From Actinomadura sp. WMMA1423 (GTDB taxonomy: Bacteria > Actinomycetota > Actinomycetes > Streptosporangiales > Streptosporangiaceae), in NCBI RefSeq assembly GCF_006547145.1, contig NZ_CP041244.1, positions 1,178,001 through 1,242,000 on the forward strand: a DNA stretch of 64,000 bases, written 5' to 3'. Shown here in pieces: positions 51,567-60,989 of the stretch. Both the position numbers and the translations under genes were made by a program. Numbering within the stretch: the first letter of the stretch is position 1; the number at the start of each line of letters is the position of its first letter. The notes under the pieces are model-generated. The model made no database searches. It was not told the DNA's origin and saw only the letters and a program-made list of their open reading frames with translations.

Positions 51567-52886
51567 TCAGCCTCCAGCAGCTTGCTGGAGGCCTTGGGCG
51601 ATCGCGTTGAGAACGGGGTCGGCCGTTGCGGTCGTCCCGGTCACGGTGAAGTGGCTCATCGGCTGCCACCCCGCGGTGCAGTAGTCGGGGGCCCAGGGGC
51701 GCACGCCGGACAGGGGGCCGCTGGTGCCGCCGCCCCATGCCACGAGGTCGCGGACGAAGTCGTGCGCGCCCTGCGGCGAGATCGGGTAGCCGGGCAGTGG
51801 GCTGTTCCAGGCGTAGGGATCGGACATGGTCGCAGAGGGGTAGCCGAGTTCGGCCACGAACACCTTCTTGCCGAAGGTGCTCTGCAGAGTGGTGGTGACG
51901 TCCTTGAAGATGGCCAGACGGTCGCCGTAGTCGTTGCTCGTCGGGTAGAAGGACGTGCCGAGTTCGTCGGCCCGGAAGCCGGCGGCGGACATGGCCTGCC
52001 AGAAGGCCGTCGAGAGTTTGCTGCTGGCAGCGGCGACCGTGCTGGTGTGGGTGCTGAAACGGGCCCCGCGGTAGACGGACCGGATGCCTTCGGCGGTGGC
52101 GGCGAGCAGGCGGCCGACGTGGGGCCACAGGTGGGTCTGCAGCCAGGCGATGCGGTCGTCCTCCGCCATGGAGATGAGGGTGTAGAAGTCCATCTCGCCG
52201 ATGGCCGGGTCGACCGCGTCCGGCGGGCTGTAAGTCCAGCCGTCGGACTGTGTGACCAGACTGCGGATCGCGACGCCGGCCACTCCGAACTCGACCTCGT
52301 TACCGAGGTCCCACGTCTTGACCTGGGCACCGGTCAGCAGGATCTGCGCGGCGACCAAGGCTCCGTAGCGTCGGAGGGCAGGCACCATCTGGTCGATGGT
52401 CAGCGTTGTCCACTGGCCGGGCAGTTTGATGGCGGGGTAGTCGGTGAAGTCGGGTTCGGGCTGGTACGACATGTCGCCGTAGACGGCCCACAGGCCGAGT
52501 TCGGGGTTGAAGGGCAGGCCGAGGTTGCGGGCGAGCCTGGCTCGCTGCAGTCCCCGGTCGAAGCCGTGCTGCGCATCGCCCGACTGTGCCTGCCGGCGGG
52601 TCGCGATGCGGGCGTAGACCTCGGTGGCGCCGTGGGCTTTGAAGAGGCGCTGGACGTCGGTGACGGTGCTCGCGGTCCGCGCGCCGTCAGTAAGGGAGAC
52701 GCTGTCGAGCACCTTCTCGGTGAAGGGGCTGACCGACAATGCGGTCCGGAAGGGGCCGCTCGCGGATGCCGGGCTGCTCGCGGCGCGGGCGCCCGTGAGC
52801 GGGACGGCGGCGGCGACGCCGGCGGCGGCCGAGGCCAGCAGGAAGCCGCGGCGGTTGAGCGAAGGTCGGGGGGTGGGAGTGTTCAT
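51567..52886 (-). CDS. Secreted GH53-like endo-galactanase
   Basis: 439 aa. Tat-type signal (NRRGFLLASAAAG, residues 11-23, to about 35). The TIM-barrel holds WDLGNEVEFG with Glu197 as probable acid/base, TSFYPTSND after a later strand, and VFVAELGYP with Glu346 as probable nucleophile; GNE, SxYP and E-x-x-YP are the marks of GH53 arabinogalactan endo-beta-1,4-galactanases. Other clan A families cannot be excluded. Last gene of the leftward rhamnosidase/transporter operon. The 3' end codes a 9-bp stem (51571-51591) that may end transcription. Confidence 0.75.
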   Translation of the reverse strand: MNTPTPRPSLNRRGFLLASAAAGVAAAVPLTGARAASSPASASGPFRTALSVSPFTEKVLDSVSLTDGARTASTVTDVQRLFKAHGATEVYARIATRRQAQSGDAQHGFDRGLQRARLARNLGLPFNPELGLWAVYGDMSYQPEPDFTDYPAIKLPGQWTTLTIDQMVPALRRYGALVAAQILLTGAQVKTWDLGNEVEFGVAGVAIRSLVTQSDGWTYSPPDAVDPAIGEMDFYTLISMAEDDRIAWLQTHLWPHVGRLLAATAEGIRSVYRGARFSTHTSTVAAASSKLSTAFWQAMSAAGFRADELGTSFYPTSNDYGDRLAIFKDVTTTLQSTFGKKVFVAELGYPSATMSDPYAWNSPLPGYPISPQGAHDFVRDLVAWGGGTSGPLSGVRPWAPDYCTAGWQPMSHFTVTGTTATADPVLNAIAQGLQQAAGG

Positions 52887-52917
52887 GTCGATCCTTCGAG
52901 GCTGGACGGGTACGAGG

Positions 52918-54174
52918 TCAGTCGTTCTTGTACGCCTTGTCCATCTGGTTCAGGACGTCCTGCGGGGTGGCCTTGCCTGCGAACAGGTCCTGGACTCCGC
53001 TGAGGTGGGTCTGCTGGACCTTGGGGTTGGGCCACATCTGATCCATGAAGGGAACGGTCCGGCCGGCCTTCTGGTAGTCGATGAGCGCCTTGAAGGCCGG
53101 ATCCGGGGTGAAGGAGGGGTTGGTGATGGCCGCCGCGGCATTGCTCTTGGCGGCGTAGTCGTTCATGGCCTGAGGGGTGGCGAGGAAGTCGATGAACTTT
53201 TCGGCGGCCTCCTTGTTCTTGGCCATGGCGTTGACGGCGTACGAGCTGCCGACCGCGCCCGGCATCCTGGTGGCGGACGGGTCGTCGGTCGCAGGCAGGG
53301 GGAACATGCCGAGTTCGGTGCCTGACTGAGCGGTCTCCTTGATCTGGGCTGCCGTGGCGAGTACCTGGACTGCGGCCAGGGCCTTGCCCTGGGCGACCTG
53401 CTTGACCGCGGCGTCGACGGAGGTCCCATCGGGGTCCTTCGAGAAGCAGCCGCGCTTGTTCATGTCCAGGTACTGGTTCATGGCGCTCTTCCACGCCGAA
53501 CCGGCGAAGGTGGCCCTGCCCGCGGCCTGCTCGCTGTCGAATGCGGGGTTCTGGCCGTATACGAGGGTGGAGACCAGCGCATAGTCGATGAGCTGGGTGA
53601 CCCATGGCGTCTGGTTGCCGAGGGCGAACGCGACCTTTCCGGCGGTCTTCGCCTTGTCGCACAGGGCGAGCACCTGGGTCCAGGTAGTCGGCTCCGTCGC
53701 TTTGACCTCGCTGAAGGCCTTCTTGTTGTAGACCGCCCCGATGCCGGTGAAGGTGACCGGGAGCATGTACTGCTTGCCTCCGGACTGGGTGACGGACTTG
53801 ATGTCCTGCGGAACCTTGCTCGGCCACGACCGGCCCGACAGGTCCTCCAGGTAGCCCGCGGGGGCCAGGAGCTGGACGGATCCGGCGTTGCCCTTGGCCG
53901 GGAACGTGAAGAAGACGTCGGCCGCCGTGCCGGAGGACAGTTGGGTGCGCAGGGTGCTCAGGTAGGGGTCGGTGTCGGCGTAGGTGACGTTGACCTTGAT
54001 TCCCGGGTTGGCCTTCTCGAAGGCGGCGACGGTGGCGTCGAGCGCCGCCTTCTCGCTGGAGTTCGAGGCGATGCGGAGCGTGTCCGATCCGGTGCCGCCG
54101 GCGGAGTTACTGCATGAAGTGAGAACGGCCGTGGCCGTGAGTGCGCCGAGCGCACCGAGGATCGTTCGTCTCAT
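52918..54174 (-). CDS. Sugar ABC transporter solute-binding lipoprotein
   Basis: 418 aa from ATG 54174, overlapping the rhamnosidase stop (ATGA). Lipobox LTSC with acylated Cys at about 21. Family 1 (MalE-like) binding protein: DATVAAFEKANPGIKVNV, YADTDPYLSTLRTQL, a periplasmic-type two-lobe pattern, and KEAAEKFIDFLATPQAM. It delivers an oligosaccharide to the two permeases at 56940-58711. With GH78 and GH53 in the same operon, a rhamnose- or galactose-containing oligosaccharide is likely. Confidence 0.9.
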   Translation of the reverse strand: MRRTILGALGALTATAVLTSCSNSAGGTGSDTLRIASNSSEKAALDATVAAFEKANPGIKVNVTYADTDPYLSTLRTQLSSGTAADVFFTFPAKGNAGSVQLLAPAGYLEDLSGRSWPSKVPQDIKSVTQSGGKQYMLPVTFTGIGAVYNKKAFSEVKATEPTTWTQVLALCDKAKTAGKVAFALGNQTPWVTQLIDYALVSTLVYGQNPAFDSEQAAGRATFAGSAWKSAMNQYLDMNKRGCFSKDPDGTSVDAAVKQVAQGKALAAVQVLATAAQIKETAQSGTELGMFPLPATDDPSATRMPGAVGSSYAVNAMAKNKEAAEKFIDFLATPQAMNDYAAKSNAAAAITNPSFTPDPAFKALIDYQKAGRTVPFMDQMWPNPKVQQTHLSGVQDLFAGKATPQDVLNQMDKAYKND

Positions 54175-56891
54175 CGGAGTTCTCCTGTGGTGTCGGGGTG
54201 GGACGGCACGGTGAAGCGGTACGTGCCGGAGGTGATGCGGCAGCGGAGGACGCCATCGCCTTGTGGCGGTGCGACGGTGAGTCCGGGGGCCTGGTCGAGC
54301 GGGAGGTCTCCTTCGCGGGCTCCGGACGGGTCGGCTCCGGAGGGCATTGGGAGCAGAACCGTCCCGCGTGTACCGGGAGGGAGGGCGACGTGAAGCTCGA
54401 ACCTCTTGGAGGACTGCTCCCAGGACGTGGCGATGAGGCCGCGAGGCGAGTCGTAGCGGGCCGCCGCCGAGGTGATCCGGCCTCCTGGTGTGGGGGCGAT
54501 CTCGACCTCGGCGAACGCCACCGATCCGTCGCACTGGTCGATGCCGGCGACCCCTGTGTAGAGCCAGGCGCCCACCGACCCGAAGGCGTAGTGGTTGAAG
54601 GAGTTCATGTCGGGCGCCTGAAAGTCCCCATCGCCGGACAGGCCGTCCCAGCGTTCCCAAATGGTCGTCGCACCCTGCCGGATCGGATGCAGCCAGGACG
54701 GCGGCTCCGTCTGCTGGAGCAGGGCATGGGCCAGATCCCCCCGTCCATGGCGGGAGAGGACCGGGCAGAGGAGCGCCGTCCCGAGGAAGCCCGTGGTCAG
54801 CCGCTCGCCGTTGCCCCGGACAGCGGCCGCGAGCCGCCCCAGTGCCGATCGCGTCATCTCCGGCGTGAGCAGGTCGAACGCCAGGGCCAGCAGGTAACAG
54901 GCCTGGGTGTCTCCCTTGATCGTCCCGTTGGCGGAGACGAAGGCGTTTTGGAACGCCAGGCGGATTCGGGTGGCGAGCTTTCCGTATCGCTCCGCGTCCC
55001 GGGAACGCCCCAGCACCCCGGCGGCGCGGGAGACGACGGCGGTGGTGTGCGCGAAGTAGGCGGTCGCCAGCACCTCGCGGGGCGTCCGGGTGCCGATCTC
55101 CAGCCAGTCGCCGTAGTTGTTGCCGGTTCGCGCACGCCAGATCAGGTCCGGATTGCCTTGGGCGATCCAGTCGATCCAGCGGGTCATGGCCGGGAAGGCG
55201 CGTTCGAGGGTGCGGCGGTCGTCATAGATCCGGTAGAGGTGCCAGGGGATCAGTACGCCACCGTCTCCCCAGCCCGGCGCCCCTTCGCGACCGACGACCG
55301 GCCGGTCGAGGACCGGGGCCACGTCGGGGAAGGCGCCCTGCCCGGAGGCACCGTCGACGACGTCGCGCATCCAACGGGCGAAGAAGGCGGAAACGTCTGC
55401 GTTGTAGCACGCCGTGGGCAGGAAGACCTGTGCGTCGGCCAACCAGCCGAGTCGTTCGTCCCGCTGAGGGCAGTCGGTGGGGACCGACACGAAGTTGCCG
55501 CGCTGGCTCCAGAGGATGTTCGACCACAGCCGCTCGATCTCGGGATCGGAGCAGCTGAACGAGCCGACGACGGGTGTGTCGTTGTGCAGCACCCGGCCGG
55601 TCACCGCGACGTCCGTGTGGCCGGTGACCTCCACGTACCGGAACCCGTGCACCGTGAAGGTCGGTTCGAAGACCTCCTCGGGCCTGCCCGCAGCGATGTA
55701 GACGTCGGTCGCCTCGGCCGTCCGCAGGTTGGCCACGTACGGGCGGCCGTTCGCGTCGAGGACCTCGGCGTGCCGGAGGGTGATCCTGCTACCTCGGGCG
55801 GCACCGCGGACGAGCAGCCGTACCCGCCCGACCAGGTTCTGCCCGAGGTCGACCAGTATGCGCTGGGCGTCCATTGCGGTCACCGACACCGGCTCGACGT
55901 CCTGCAGGACCCGGACGGGCTCATCCGGTGCTCCGAAGAGGATGTCGTGGTCGGTGGCGGCGACTGCCGCCCGACGCCAGCCGCTCACGTCGAAATGCGG
56001 ATCGCGGTTCCACCCGTGAGGTTCGAGCCGGGCGTCCTGCACCTCGCCCATGAGCAGGTCCGCGTGAAGGACGTGCCCGTCGGCCTCGCACCAGGAGCCG
56101 TCGGTGACGACGACGTCGCCATCGCCCTCTCCGTAGTCGAGAACGAGCCGGGCGATGAACTGTGGCCGCGGGCCGTAGTGCTCGGCGTGGCGACGCTGGT
56201 CGAAACCGACGTATCCGCTCCACCAGCCGTCGGCGAGTTGGGCGGCCAGCACGTTGCCGCCTTCTTGCACCAGGTGGGTGACGTCGTAGGTCTGGTAAAG
56301 CACCCGGTGCCTGTAGTCGGTCCAGCCGGGGGCGAGTTCGGCGTCGCCGACACGGACGCCGTTGAGGAACGGCAGGTAGAGCCCGCGAGCGGAGATGTAC
56401 AGGCGGGCACGGAGCGGCGCGGTCCGGGCCGTGAAGACCCGCCGGAACAACCGGGCCGGCGAGCAGGTGGCAAGCCGCGCGGGCAGGGGGTCGCGGTGCT
56501 GCGGAGGCTGGACCTCGGGATCGGCCGCCGGGTCGTGTTCGATCCAGGAGGTCCCGCTCCAACCGCTGGAGGACATGAGTCCGGTCTCGAACCAGGAGGA
56601 GGCCGTTCCTCCTTCGGCACCATCGGCGTCCCAGACGGTGACGGACCAGCGGTACCGGGTCGCGGGCGCGAGAGCGATTCCGGCCGGTACGTGGTTGAGC
56701 GATCCGGCGTCGGCGACCACGCCGCTGTCGAAGAGCGGACCGTCCGCCGTTTCGAGCCGCAGGCGGTAGTCGCTCTGGCGCTGTCCCCTGCGCGGGTCGC
56801 GCAGTTTCCAGGACAACCGTGGGTGCGGCTCGTCCAGACCGAGCGGGGTGATGCGCTGCTCACAGGTGAGTTCGTAAGGTGTCAGGGTCAT
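54171..56891 (-). CDS. Alpha-L-rhamnosidase (GH78)
   Basis: 906 aa. GH78 layout: N-terminal beta domain (DEPHPRLSWKLRD), carbohydrate-binding LYISARGLYLPFLNG and WTDYRHRVLYQTYDV, catalytic (alpha/alpha)6 barrel with CPQRDERLGWLADAQVF, a GWGDGG with acidic residues, TTIWERWDG and NSFNHYAFGSVGAWLY. It removes terminal alpha-L-rhamnose. No signal peptide is seen, so it probably acts in the cytoplasm on imported oligosaccharides. Lies between permeases and binding protein in one operon. Confidence 0.92.
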   Translation of the reverse strand: MTLTPYELTCEQRITPLGLDEPHPRLSWKLRDPRRGQRQSDYRLRLETADGPLFDSGVVADAGSLNHVPAGIALAPATRYRWSVTVWDADGAEGGTASSWFETGLMSSSGWSGTSWIEHDPAADPEVQPPQHRDPLPARLATCSPARLFRRVFTARTAPLRARLYISARGLYLPFLNGVRVGDAELAPGWTDYRHRVLYQTYDVTHLVQEGGNVLAAQLADGWWSGYVGFDQRRHAEHYGPRPQFIARLVLDYGEGDGDVVVTDGSWCEADGHVLHADLLMGEVQDARLEPHGWNRDPHFDVSGWRRAAVAATDHDILFGAPDEPVRVLQDVEPVSVTAMDAQRILVDLGQNLVGRVRLLVRGAARGSRITLRHAEVLDANGRPYVANLRTAEATDVYIAAGRPEEVFEPTFTVHGFRYVEVTGHTDVAVTGRVLHNDTPVVGSFSCSDPEIERLWSNILWSQRGNFVSVPTDCPQRDERLGWLADAQVFLPTACYNADVSAFFARWMRDVVDGASGQGAFPDVAPVLDRPVVGREGAPGWGDGGVLIPWHLYRIYDDRRTLERAFPAMTRWIDWIAQGNPDLIWRARTGNNYGDWLEIGTRTPREVLATAYFAHTTAVVSRAAGVLGRSRDAERYGKLATRIRLAFQNAFVSANGTIKGDTQACYLLALAFDLLTPEMTRSALGRLAAAVRGNGERLTTGFLGTALLCPVLSRHGRGDLAHALLQQTEPPSWLHPIRQGATTIWERWDGLSGDGDFQAPDMNSFNHYAFGSVGAWLYTGVAGIDQCDGSVAFAEVEIAPTPGGRITSAAARYDSPRGLIATSWEQSSKRFELHVALPPGTRGTVLLPMPSGADPSGAREGDLPLDQAPGLTVAPPQGDGVLRCRITSGTYRFTVPSHPDTTGELR

Positions 56892-56939
56892 CGGAGTTTC
56901 CTCAAGGCCGGAGATGCGCAGGGGTTCAAATGGGGCGGG

Positions 56940-57761
56940 TCAGCCCTTGAGGCCTCCGGCGAAACCGCGGATGATCCGCTTTTGCATGAGGAAGTAGCAG
57001 CACAGGATCGGGACGACGCTGATCAGGAGCCCGGCGAAGACGAGCTGCCAGTCGGCGACGTACTGGCCGACGAACTGGAAGATCGCGACCGGGAGCGTCT
57101 GCTGAGTGCTGCCGGACAGGTAGAGCAGCGGGGTGAGGAAGTCGTTCCAGATGAAGATCGCGTTGAGGATGACGACCGTGCCGGTGACCGGGCGCAGCAG
57201 TGGCAGGACCACGGAGAAGAAGACCCGTACCGGGCTGCACCCGTCGACCGCGGCGGCCTCCTCGTACTCGGCGGGGATCGCCCGGAGGAACCCCGCGTAC
57301 AGGAAGACGCTGAAGGGGACCTGAACCCCGCTGTAGAACAGCACGAGCGACCACACCGATCCGAGGAGTCCGAGGTCGCGGACGGTGTGGTAGAGCGGGA
57401 TGAGCGCCAGCTGTGCCGGTAGCAGCAGCCCCAGTGCGAACAGCAGGAACGTCCAACGGGACCAGCGACCGGTCGCTCTCACCAGCGGGTAGGCGGCCAT
57501 GGACGAGACGGTGACGATCACGACCAGGCTCACCAGCGTGACGACCAGGCTGTTCCCCAGGGCCGAGGCCAATCCGGCCTCGCGCCAGGCGCGCGCGTAG
57601 TTCGACAGCGTGGGCGCGGTGGTCGGCGCCACGGGAGAGGCCGTGTCGTGCCCGCCGCGCACCGAGAGGTTCACCAGGACGTAGATCGGGAAGGCGACGA
57701 CGATGCCGGCCGCGATCATCACGGCCTCCAGGACCGCCGTCCTCATCGTGTAGCGCTTCAC
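56940..57761 (-). CDS. Sugar ABC transporter permease (MalG-like)
   Basis: 273 aa from GTG 57761, overlapping the partner permease stop (GTGA). Six membrane segments and the EAA loop EYEEAAAVDGCSPVRVFFSV (about 185-204). Type I import permease, partner of the next gene. Confidence 0.9.
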   Translation of the reverse strand: MKRYTMRTAVLEAVMIAAGIVVAFPIYVLVNLSVRGGHDTASPVAPTTAPTLSNYARAWREAGLASALGNSLVVTLVSLVVIVTVSSMAAYPLVRATGRWSRWTFLLFALGLLLPAQLALIPLYHTVRDLGLLGSVWSLVLFYSGVQVPFSVFLYAGFLRAIPAEYEEAAAVDGCSPVRVFFSVVLPLLRPVTGTVVILNAIFIWNDFLTPLLYLSGSTQQTLPVAIFQFVGQYVADWQLVFAGLLISVVPILCCYFLMQKRIIRGFAGGLKG

Positions 57762-58711
57762 GCCGCGCCTCCTTGACGCTGCAGGCCGCGGTACTGCACA
57801 GCGGAGACGGCGGCGACGATGGCGGCCAGCACCACGGCGATCGCGGTGCTGTAGGCGTAGTCGCCGAACTGGAAGGCGTTCTTGTACATCAGTGTCGAGA
57901 GGGTCTCGGTCGAGTGGCCGGGGCCGCCGCCCGTGGTGACGTACACCTGGTCGAAGAGCTTGAACCCGCCGATCATCGACAGCATCAGGTTGATCGTGAT
58001 CGCCGGCGCGAGCATCGGGCGGGTGATGTGCCAGAACCGCTGCACGGCGCTCGCGCCGTCCACGGCCGCCGCCTCGTGGAGTTCGGGCGGCACGCCCTGC
58101 AGCCCGGCCAGGAAGATCACCATCGAGTACCCGGAGAACTGCCAGATGACCGTGGCCGCCACCGACCACAGCGCCAGGTCCGGATCACCGAGCCAGCTCT
58201 GCGCGAATGCCCCCAGTCCCGTTCCGCGAAGCGCGGAGTTCAGCGCTCCGTCCGGCGCGTACATGTACTTCCACAAGTAGGCCGTCACCACCGGCGTCAT
58301 CACCGCGGGGGCGAAGAAGAGCACCCGCAGCACGTTTCGGCTGCGGATGCGCGAGTGCACGCCCAGCGCCAGCGCAAGTCCGATCACGTTCTGCACGACC
58401 GTGATCGCCAGCGTGAGTTCGACCGTCTGCCACAGCGCATCAATGGCCTGCGGGTCGGCGAAGATCTTGCGGAAGTTCCGTAGCCCGGTGAAGGACGCGG
58501 TGGAGCCGACGCCCGTCCAGTCGGTGAAGGCATAGCCGCTTCCCTCAACGGACGGGATCAGCACGACGTAGAGGTACAGTGCCAGGGCAGGTAGGACGAA
58601 CCACCATGGCACCGAGCGCAGCGGCGTGCGCTTGGTCCGCCGCCGCGGCCTCTCTCGGGCCTCGGCCGGCCCGCGCGTCGGCGCCGCGACCTCGTAGATG
58701 TCCGTCATCAT
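57758..58711 (-). CDS. Sugar ABC transporter permease (MalF-like)
   Basis: 317 aa. A basic N-terminus of about 30 residues, six membrane segments and the EAA loop ELHEAAAVDGASAVQRFW (about 211-228). First gene of the leftward operon permease-permease-GH78-binding protein-GH53. No ATPase gene is in the cluster; in actinobacteria such importers use a shared MsiK-type ATPase. A LacI-type palindrome lies 15 bases before the start. Confidence 0.9.
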   Translation of the reverse strand: MMTDIYEVAAPTRGPAEARERPRRRTKRTPLRSVPWWFVLPALALYLYVVLIPSVEGSGYAFTDWTGVGSTASFTGLRNFRKIFADPQAIDALWQTVELTLAITVVQNVIGLALALGVHSRIRSRNVLRVLFFAPAVMTPVVTAYLWKYMYAPDGALNSALRGTGLGAFAQSWLGDPDLALWSVAATVIWQFSGYSMVIFLAGLQGVPPELHEAAAVDGASAVQRFWHITRPMLAPAITINLMLSMIGGFKLFDQVYVTTGGGPGHSTETLSTLMYKNAFQFGDYAYSTAIAVVLAAIVAAVSAVQYRGLQRQGGAA

Positions 58712-58725
58712 CTCATCTCGATCAC

Positions 58726-58737
58726 TAAAACGTTTTA
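58726..58737. promoter_or_regulatory. LacI-type operator TAAAACGTTTTA
   Basis: A perfect 12-bp palindrome with central CG, the usual form for LacI/GalR-family sites, 15 bases before the permease start. It differs from the paired sites at 60880-60972, so it may be bound by a different LacI protein or with different affinity. Confidence 0.6.
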
Positions 58738-58876
58738 ATCAACCCCGGAGCGGAAGTGTCACTTCTGCCGGTCGGTGAAGAGATGATGCGCCCGCCGCCG
58801 CTCGGACGAGTAGCCCGAAGTGCACCGGAAGTAGCACAGAATTAACAAGCTGGGGTCCATCAAGTAGCCTGCCTGC

Positions 58877-59782
58877 ATGGATGCGCCCCCCGTAGTGGAC
58901 ACCAGCGGCCTGGTGTACTTCACCGACGGCTCCCTCGCCTACGCGGGACGCCACCTGCACGAGAGCGCCTACCCCGCCCACACGCACAGCTTCATCGAGG
59001 TGGCGGTCGTGGTGGACGGCGTGGGCACCCACCGCTCCCCTGCTGGACGCACCCGGCTCGCAGCCGGTGACGCGATCCTGCTGCGGCCCGGCGTCTGGCA
59101 CGAATACGAGGACTGCACGGATCTCGTCCTCTACAACTGCTGTTTCAGCCCCGGCCTCCTGCAGCGCGAGCTCGCCTGGGCACGGGAGAACCCGCTGCTG
59201 GCGCACCTGCTATGGATCGGCCCCTACGCCACAGGCCAGCGCGGCATGATGAGCGTCCGGCTCGACGGCACCTCTGCGGCTGAGTGCGTCGACCATCTGC
59301 GGGCACTCGAAGAACTACGGCCCTGTGCCGCGGAGGCGTATCAGGGCGATGTCGTCGGGCGGCTGACCCTGTTCCTCAGCAGCCTCGCAAGGGCCGCAGC
59401 GGGTTCCGTGCGCTCGGCCACCCCGCCGCCCCACCCGGCGGTCGGCCAGGCCATGCGGTTGCTGGAGAGCCGGCTGGCTGATCCTTGGACGCTGGCCGAC
59501 CTGGCGCACGAACTGCACATGGTGCCCGGTTCCCTGGTGCGCCTCTTCAAGTCCGCCGTGGGCCTTCCCCCAATGGCGTATCTGGCCCAGCAGCGCGCCG
59601 AGGTCGCCGCCGCCATGCTGATTCGCGACGACCGTGCGATCTCGCAAATAGCCCAGGCCGTCGGCTGGCCCGATCCCAACTACTTCGCCCGCCGATTCAA
59701 AGCCCACTTCGGGCTGAGCGCGAGCACCTATCGCGAACGGTTCCGGGACACTCCCATCACCCTGCCACCCGCCGCGCCCTAG
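58877..59782 (+). CDS. AraC-family regulator
   Basis: 301 aa. An N-terminal cupin (HESAYPAHTHSFIEVAVVVD, with metal/sugar-site His) and C-terminal double HTH (WTLADLAHELHMVPGSLVRL, then ISQIAQAVGWPDPNYFARRF) resemble RhaS/RhaR-type activators. Divergent from the permease operon across 165 bases. Probably activates it in response to rhamnose or a related sugar. Ends 8 bases before the convergent lacI gene. Confidence 0.88.
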   Translation: MDAPPVVDTSGLVYFTDGSLAYAGRHLHESAYPAHTHSFIEVAVVVDGVGTHRSPAGRTRLAAGDAILLRPGVWHEYEDCTDLVLYNCCFSPGLLQRELAWARENPLLAHLLWIGPYATGQRGMMSVRLDGTSAAECVDHLRALEELRPCAAEAYQGDVVGRLTLFLSSLARAAAGSVRSATPPPHPAVGQAMRLLESRLADPWTLADLAHELHMVPGSLVRLFKSAVGLPPMAYLAQQRAEVAAAMLIRDDRAISQIAQAVGWPDPNYFARRFKAHFGLSASTYRERFRDTPITLPPAAP

Positions 59783-59790
59783 GGCGGGCG

Positions 59791-60801
59791 CTACACCGAC
59801 TCCCGCTCGACCACATGGATGTCGCTCGGGTTCACGACGAAGTCCCCCCGATCGTCGTCCAGGGCCAGGAGCAGGGCTCGCGCCAGTTCGGCGCCCACAT
59901 TGCCGCTGTCGATGGCGACGGTCGTCAACGGCGGTACGGCGAAGCGGGCCGCGGTGATGTCGTCGGCTCCGATCACGGCCAGGTCGGCGGGCGCCGAGAG
60001 CCCCGTCGCCCGCATCCCCGCCAGGACCGCGAGCGCCGTCTCGTCGTTGTAGGCGCACACGCCGGTGGAGGGCGGCGCCGCATCTCGCCATCCCTCGACG
60101 ACACGAGCGGCCGCCTCCGTTTCCAGTGGGACGGTGGAGACCGCCGGGGGCGGCAGCCCGGCCTCGGCGCATGCCTGTGCGACGCCTTCCAGCCGCCCGC
60201 GGGCGAGCTCGGACAACCTCTGGTCGTCCGGCAGGGCGAAGGCGATCCGCGCATGTCCGCGGGCGATCAGGTGTTCCGCCTGCATGCGGCCGACCCCTCG
60301 GCTCCACAGCGTGGCGGCGGGATCGTAGCCGGCGGACGATTCGGGGGGAGGGAACACCTTGGTGGTCCCCGCTCGGTGGACACCGTCGAGTTCGGCGGCG
60401 CTGAACGGCTGAAGGCCGACCAGCGCGGCCGGCGCGAGCGCCACCGAGATCGCCGCCAGTCGGTCCGGCCCACCGGAATGGACATGAGTGACCAGGGTGT
60501 AGCCGGCCTCGGTCAGCACCTCCGCCGCCCGCTCGACGAGATCGCTCACGGTGGGTCCCTGCGGCCAGGGCGGCAGGACCAGGACCACGATGTCACTGCG
60601 GCCGCTGCGCAGCGTGCGAGCCGGAGCGTAAGGCGTGTACCCGAGCCGGGCGGCGGCTTGGAGCACACGTTCACGGGTCGCCGGCGGGATCGACTTGTTG
60701 GGCTTGTCGTTGAGGACGAAGCTGACGGTCGCGCGCGAGAGTCCCGACTCCCGCGCGACGTCGGCGCTGGTGACCCTGCGCGAAGCCTTCTTCCCTGCCA
60801 C
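59791..60801 (-). CDS. LacI-family repressor
   Basis: 336 aa. HTH VTSADVARESGLSRATVSFV (about residues 10-29), hinge RLGYTPYAPARTLRSGRS, and a periplasmic-binding-type ligand domain (VCAYNDETALAVLAGM, DLAVIGADDI). Two near-identical operators lie in the 375-base divergent region to its right, so it is likely autoregulated and controls what followed there, now a truncated rhamnosidase and the MFS gene. Confidence 0.9.
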   Translation of the reverse strand: MAGKKASRRVTSADVARESGLSRATVSFVLNDKPNKSIPPATRERVLQAAARLGYTPYAPARTLRSGRSDIVVLVLPPWPQGPTVSDLVERAAEVLTEAGYTLVTHVHSGGPDRLAAISVALAPAALVGLQPFSAAELDGVHRAGTTKVFPPPESSAGYDPAATLWSRGVGRMQAEHLIARGHARIAFALPDDQRLSELARGRLEGVAQACAEAGLPPPAVSTVPLETEAAARVVEGWRDAAPPSTGVCAYNDETALAVLAGMRATGLSAPADLAVIGADDITAARFAVPPLTTVAIDSGNVGAELARALLLALDDDRGDFVVNPSDIHVVERESV

Positions 60802-60879
60802 CGCCGTCCCCGCTCACGCTCGCCGGCCCCGGACTATTGCCGGGGCGCCACCCCGATGTTAACGTCCTCCCACTCTGTA

Positions 60880-60893
60880 GTTACACGTGTTAC
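60880..60893. promoter_or_regulatory. LacI operator, copy 1
   Basis: GTTACACGTGTTAC with a palindromic ACACGTGT core, 79 bases before the lacI start. 13 of 14 bases are shared with copy 2. Confidence 0.65.
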
Positions 60894-60958
60894 CACCGCT
60901 CCGTCCCGGAGACCCGGATGCCCGACACCTTCCGTCCTTTCGCTTCGCCGACCCGTCG

Positions 60959-60972
60959 TTTACACGTGTTAC
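60959..60972. promoter_or_regulatory. LacI operator, copy 2
   Basis: TTTACACGTGTTAC, 79 bases after copy 1 and 18 bases before the start of the truncated rhamnosidase. Confidence 0.65.
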
Positions 60973-60989
60973 CTGACTTGCGGACAACG

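Noticed and set aside
56923..56940. GGGTTCAAAT shared with the tRNA-Pro T-arm, as a possible att site
   Set aside because: Only about 10 bases match and the flanks differ; it lies inside the same operon with no integrase, so chance is likelier.
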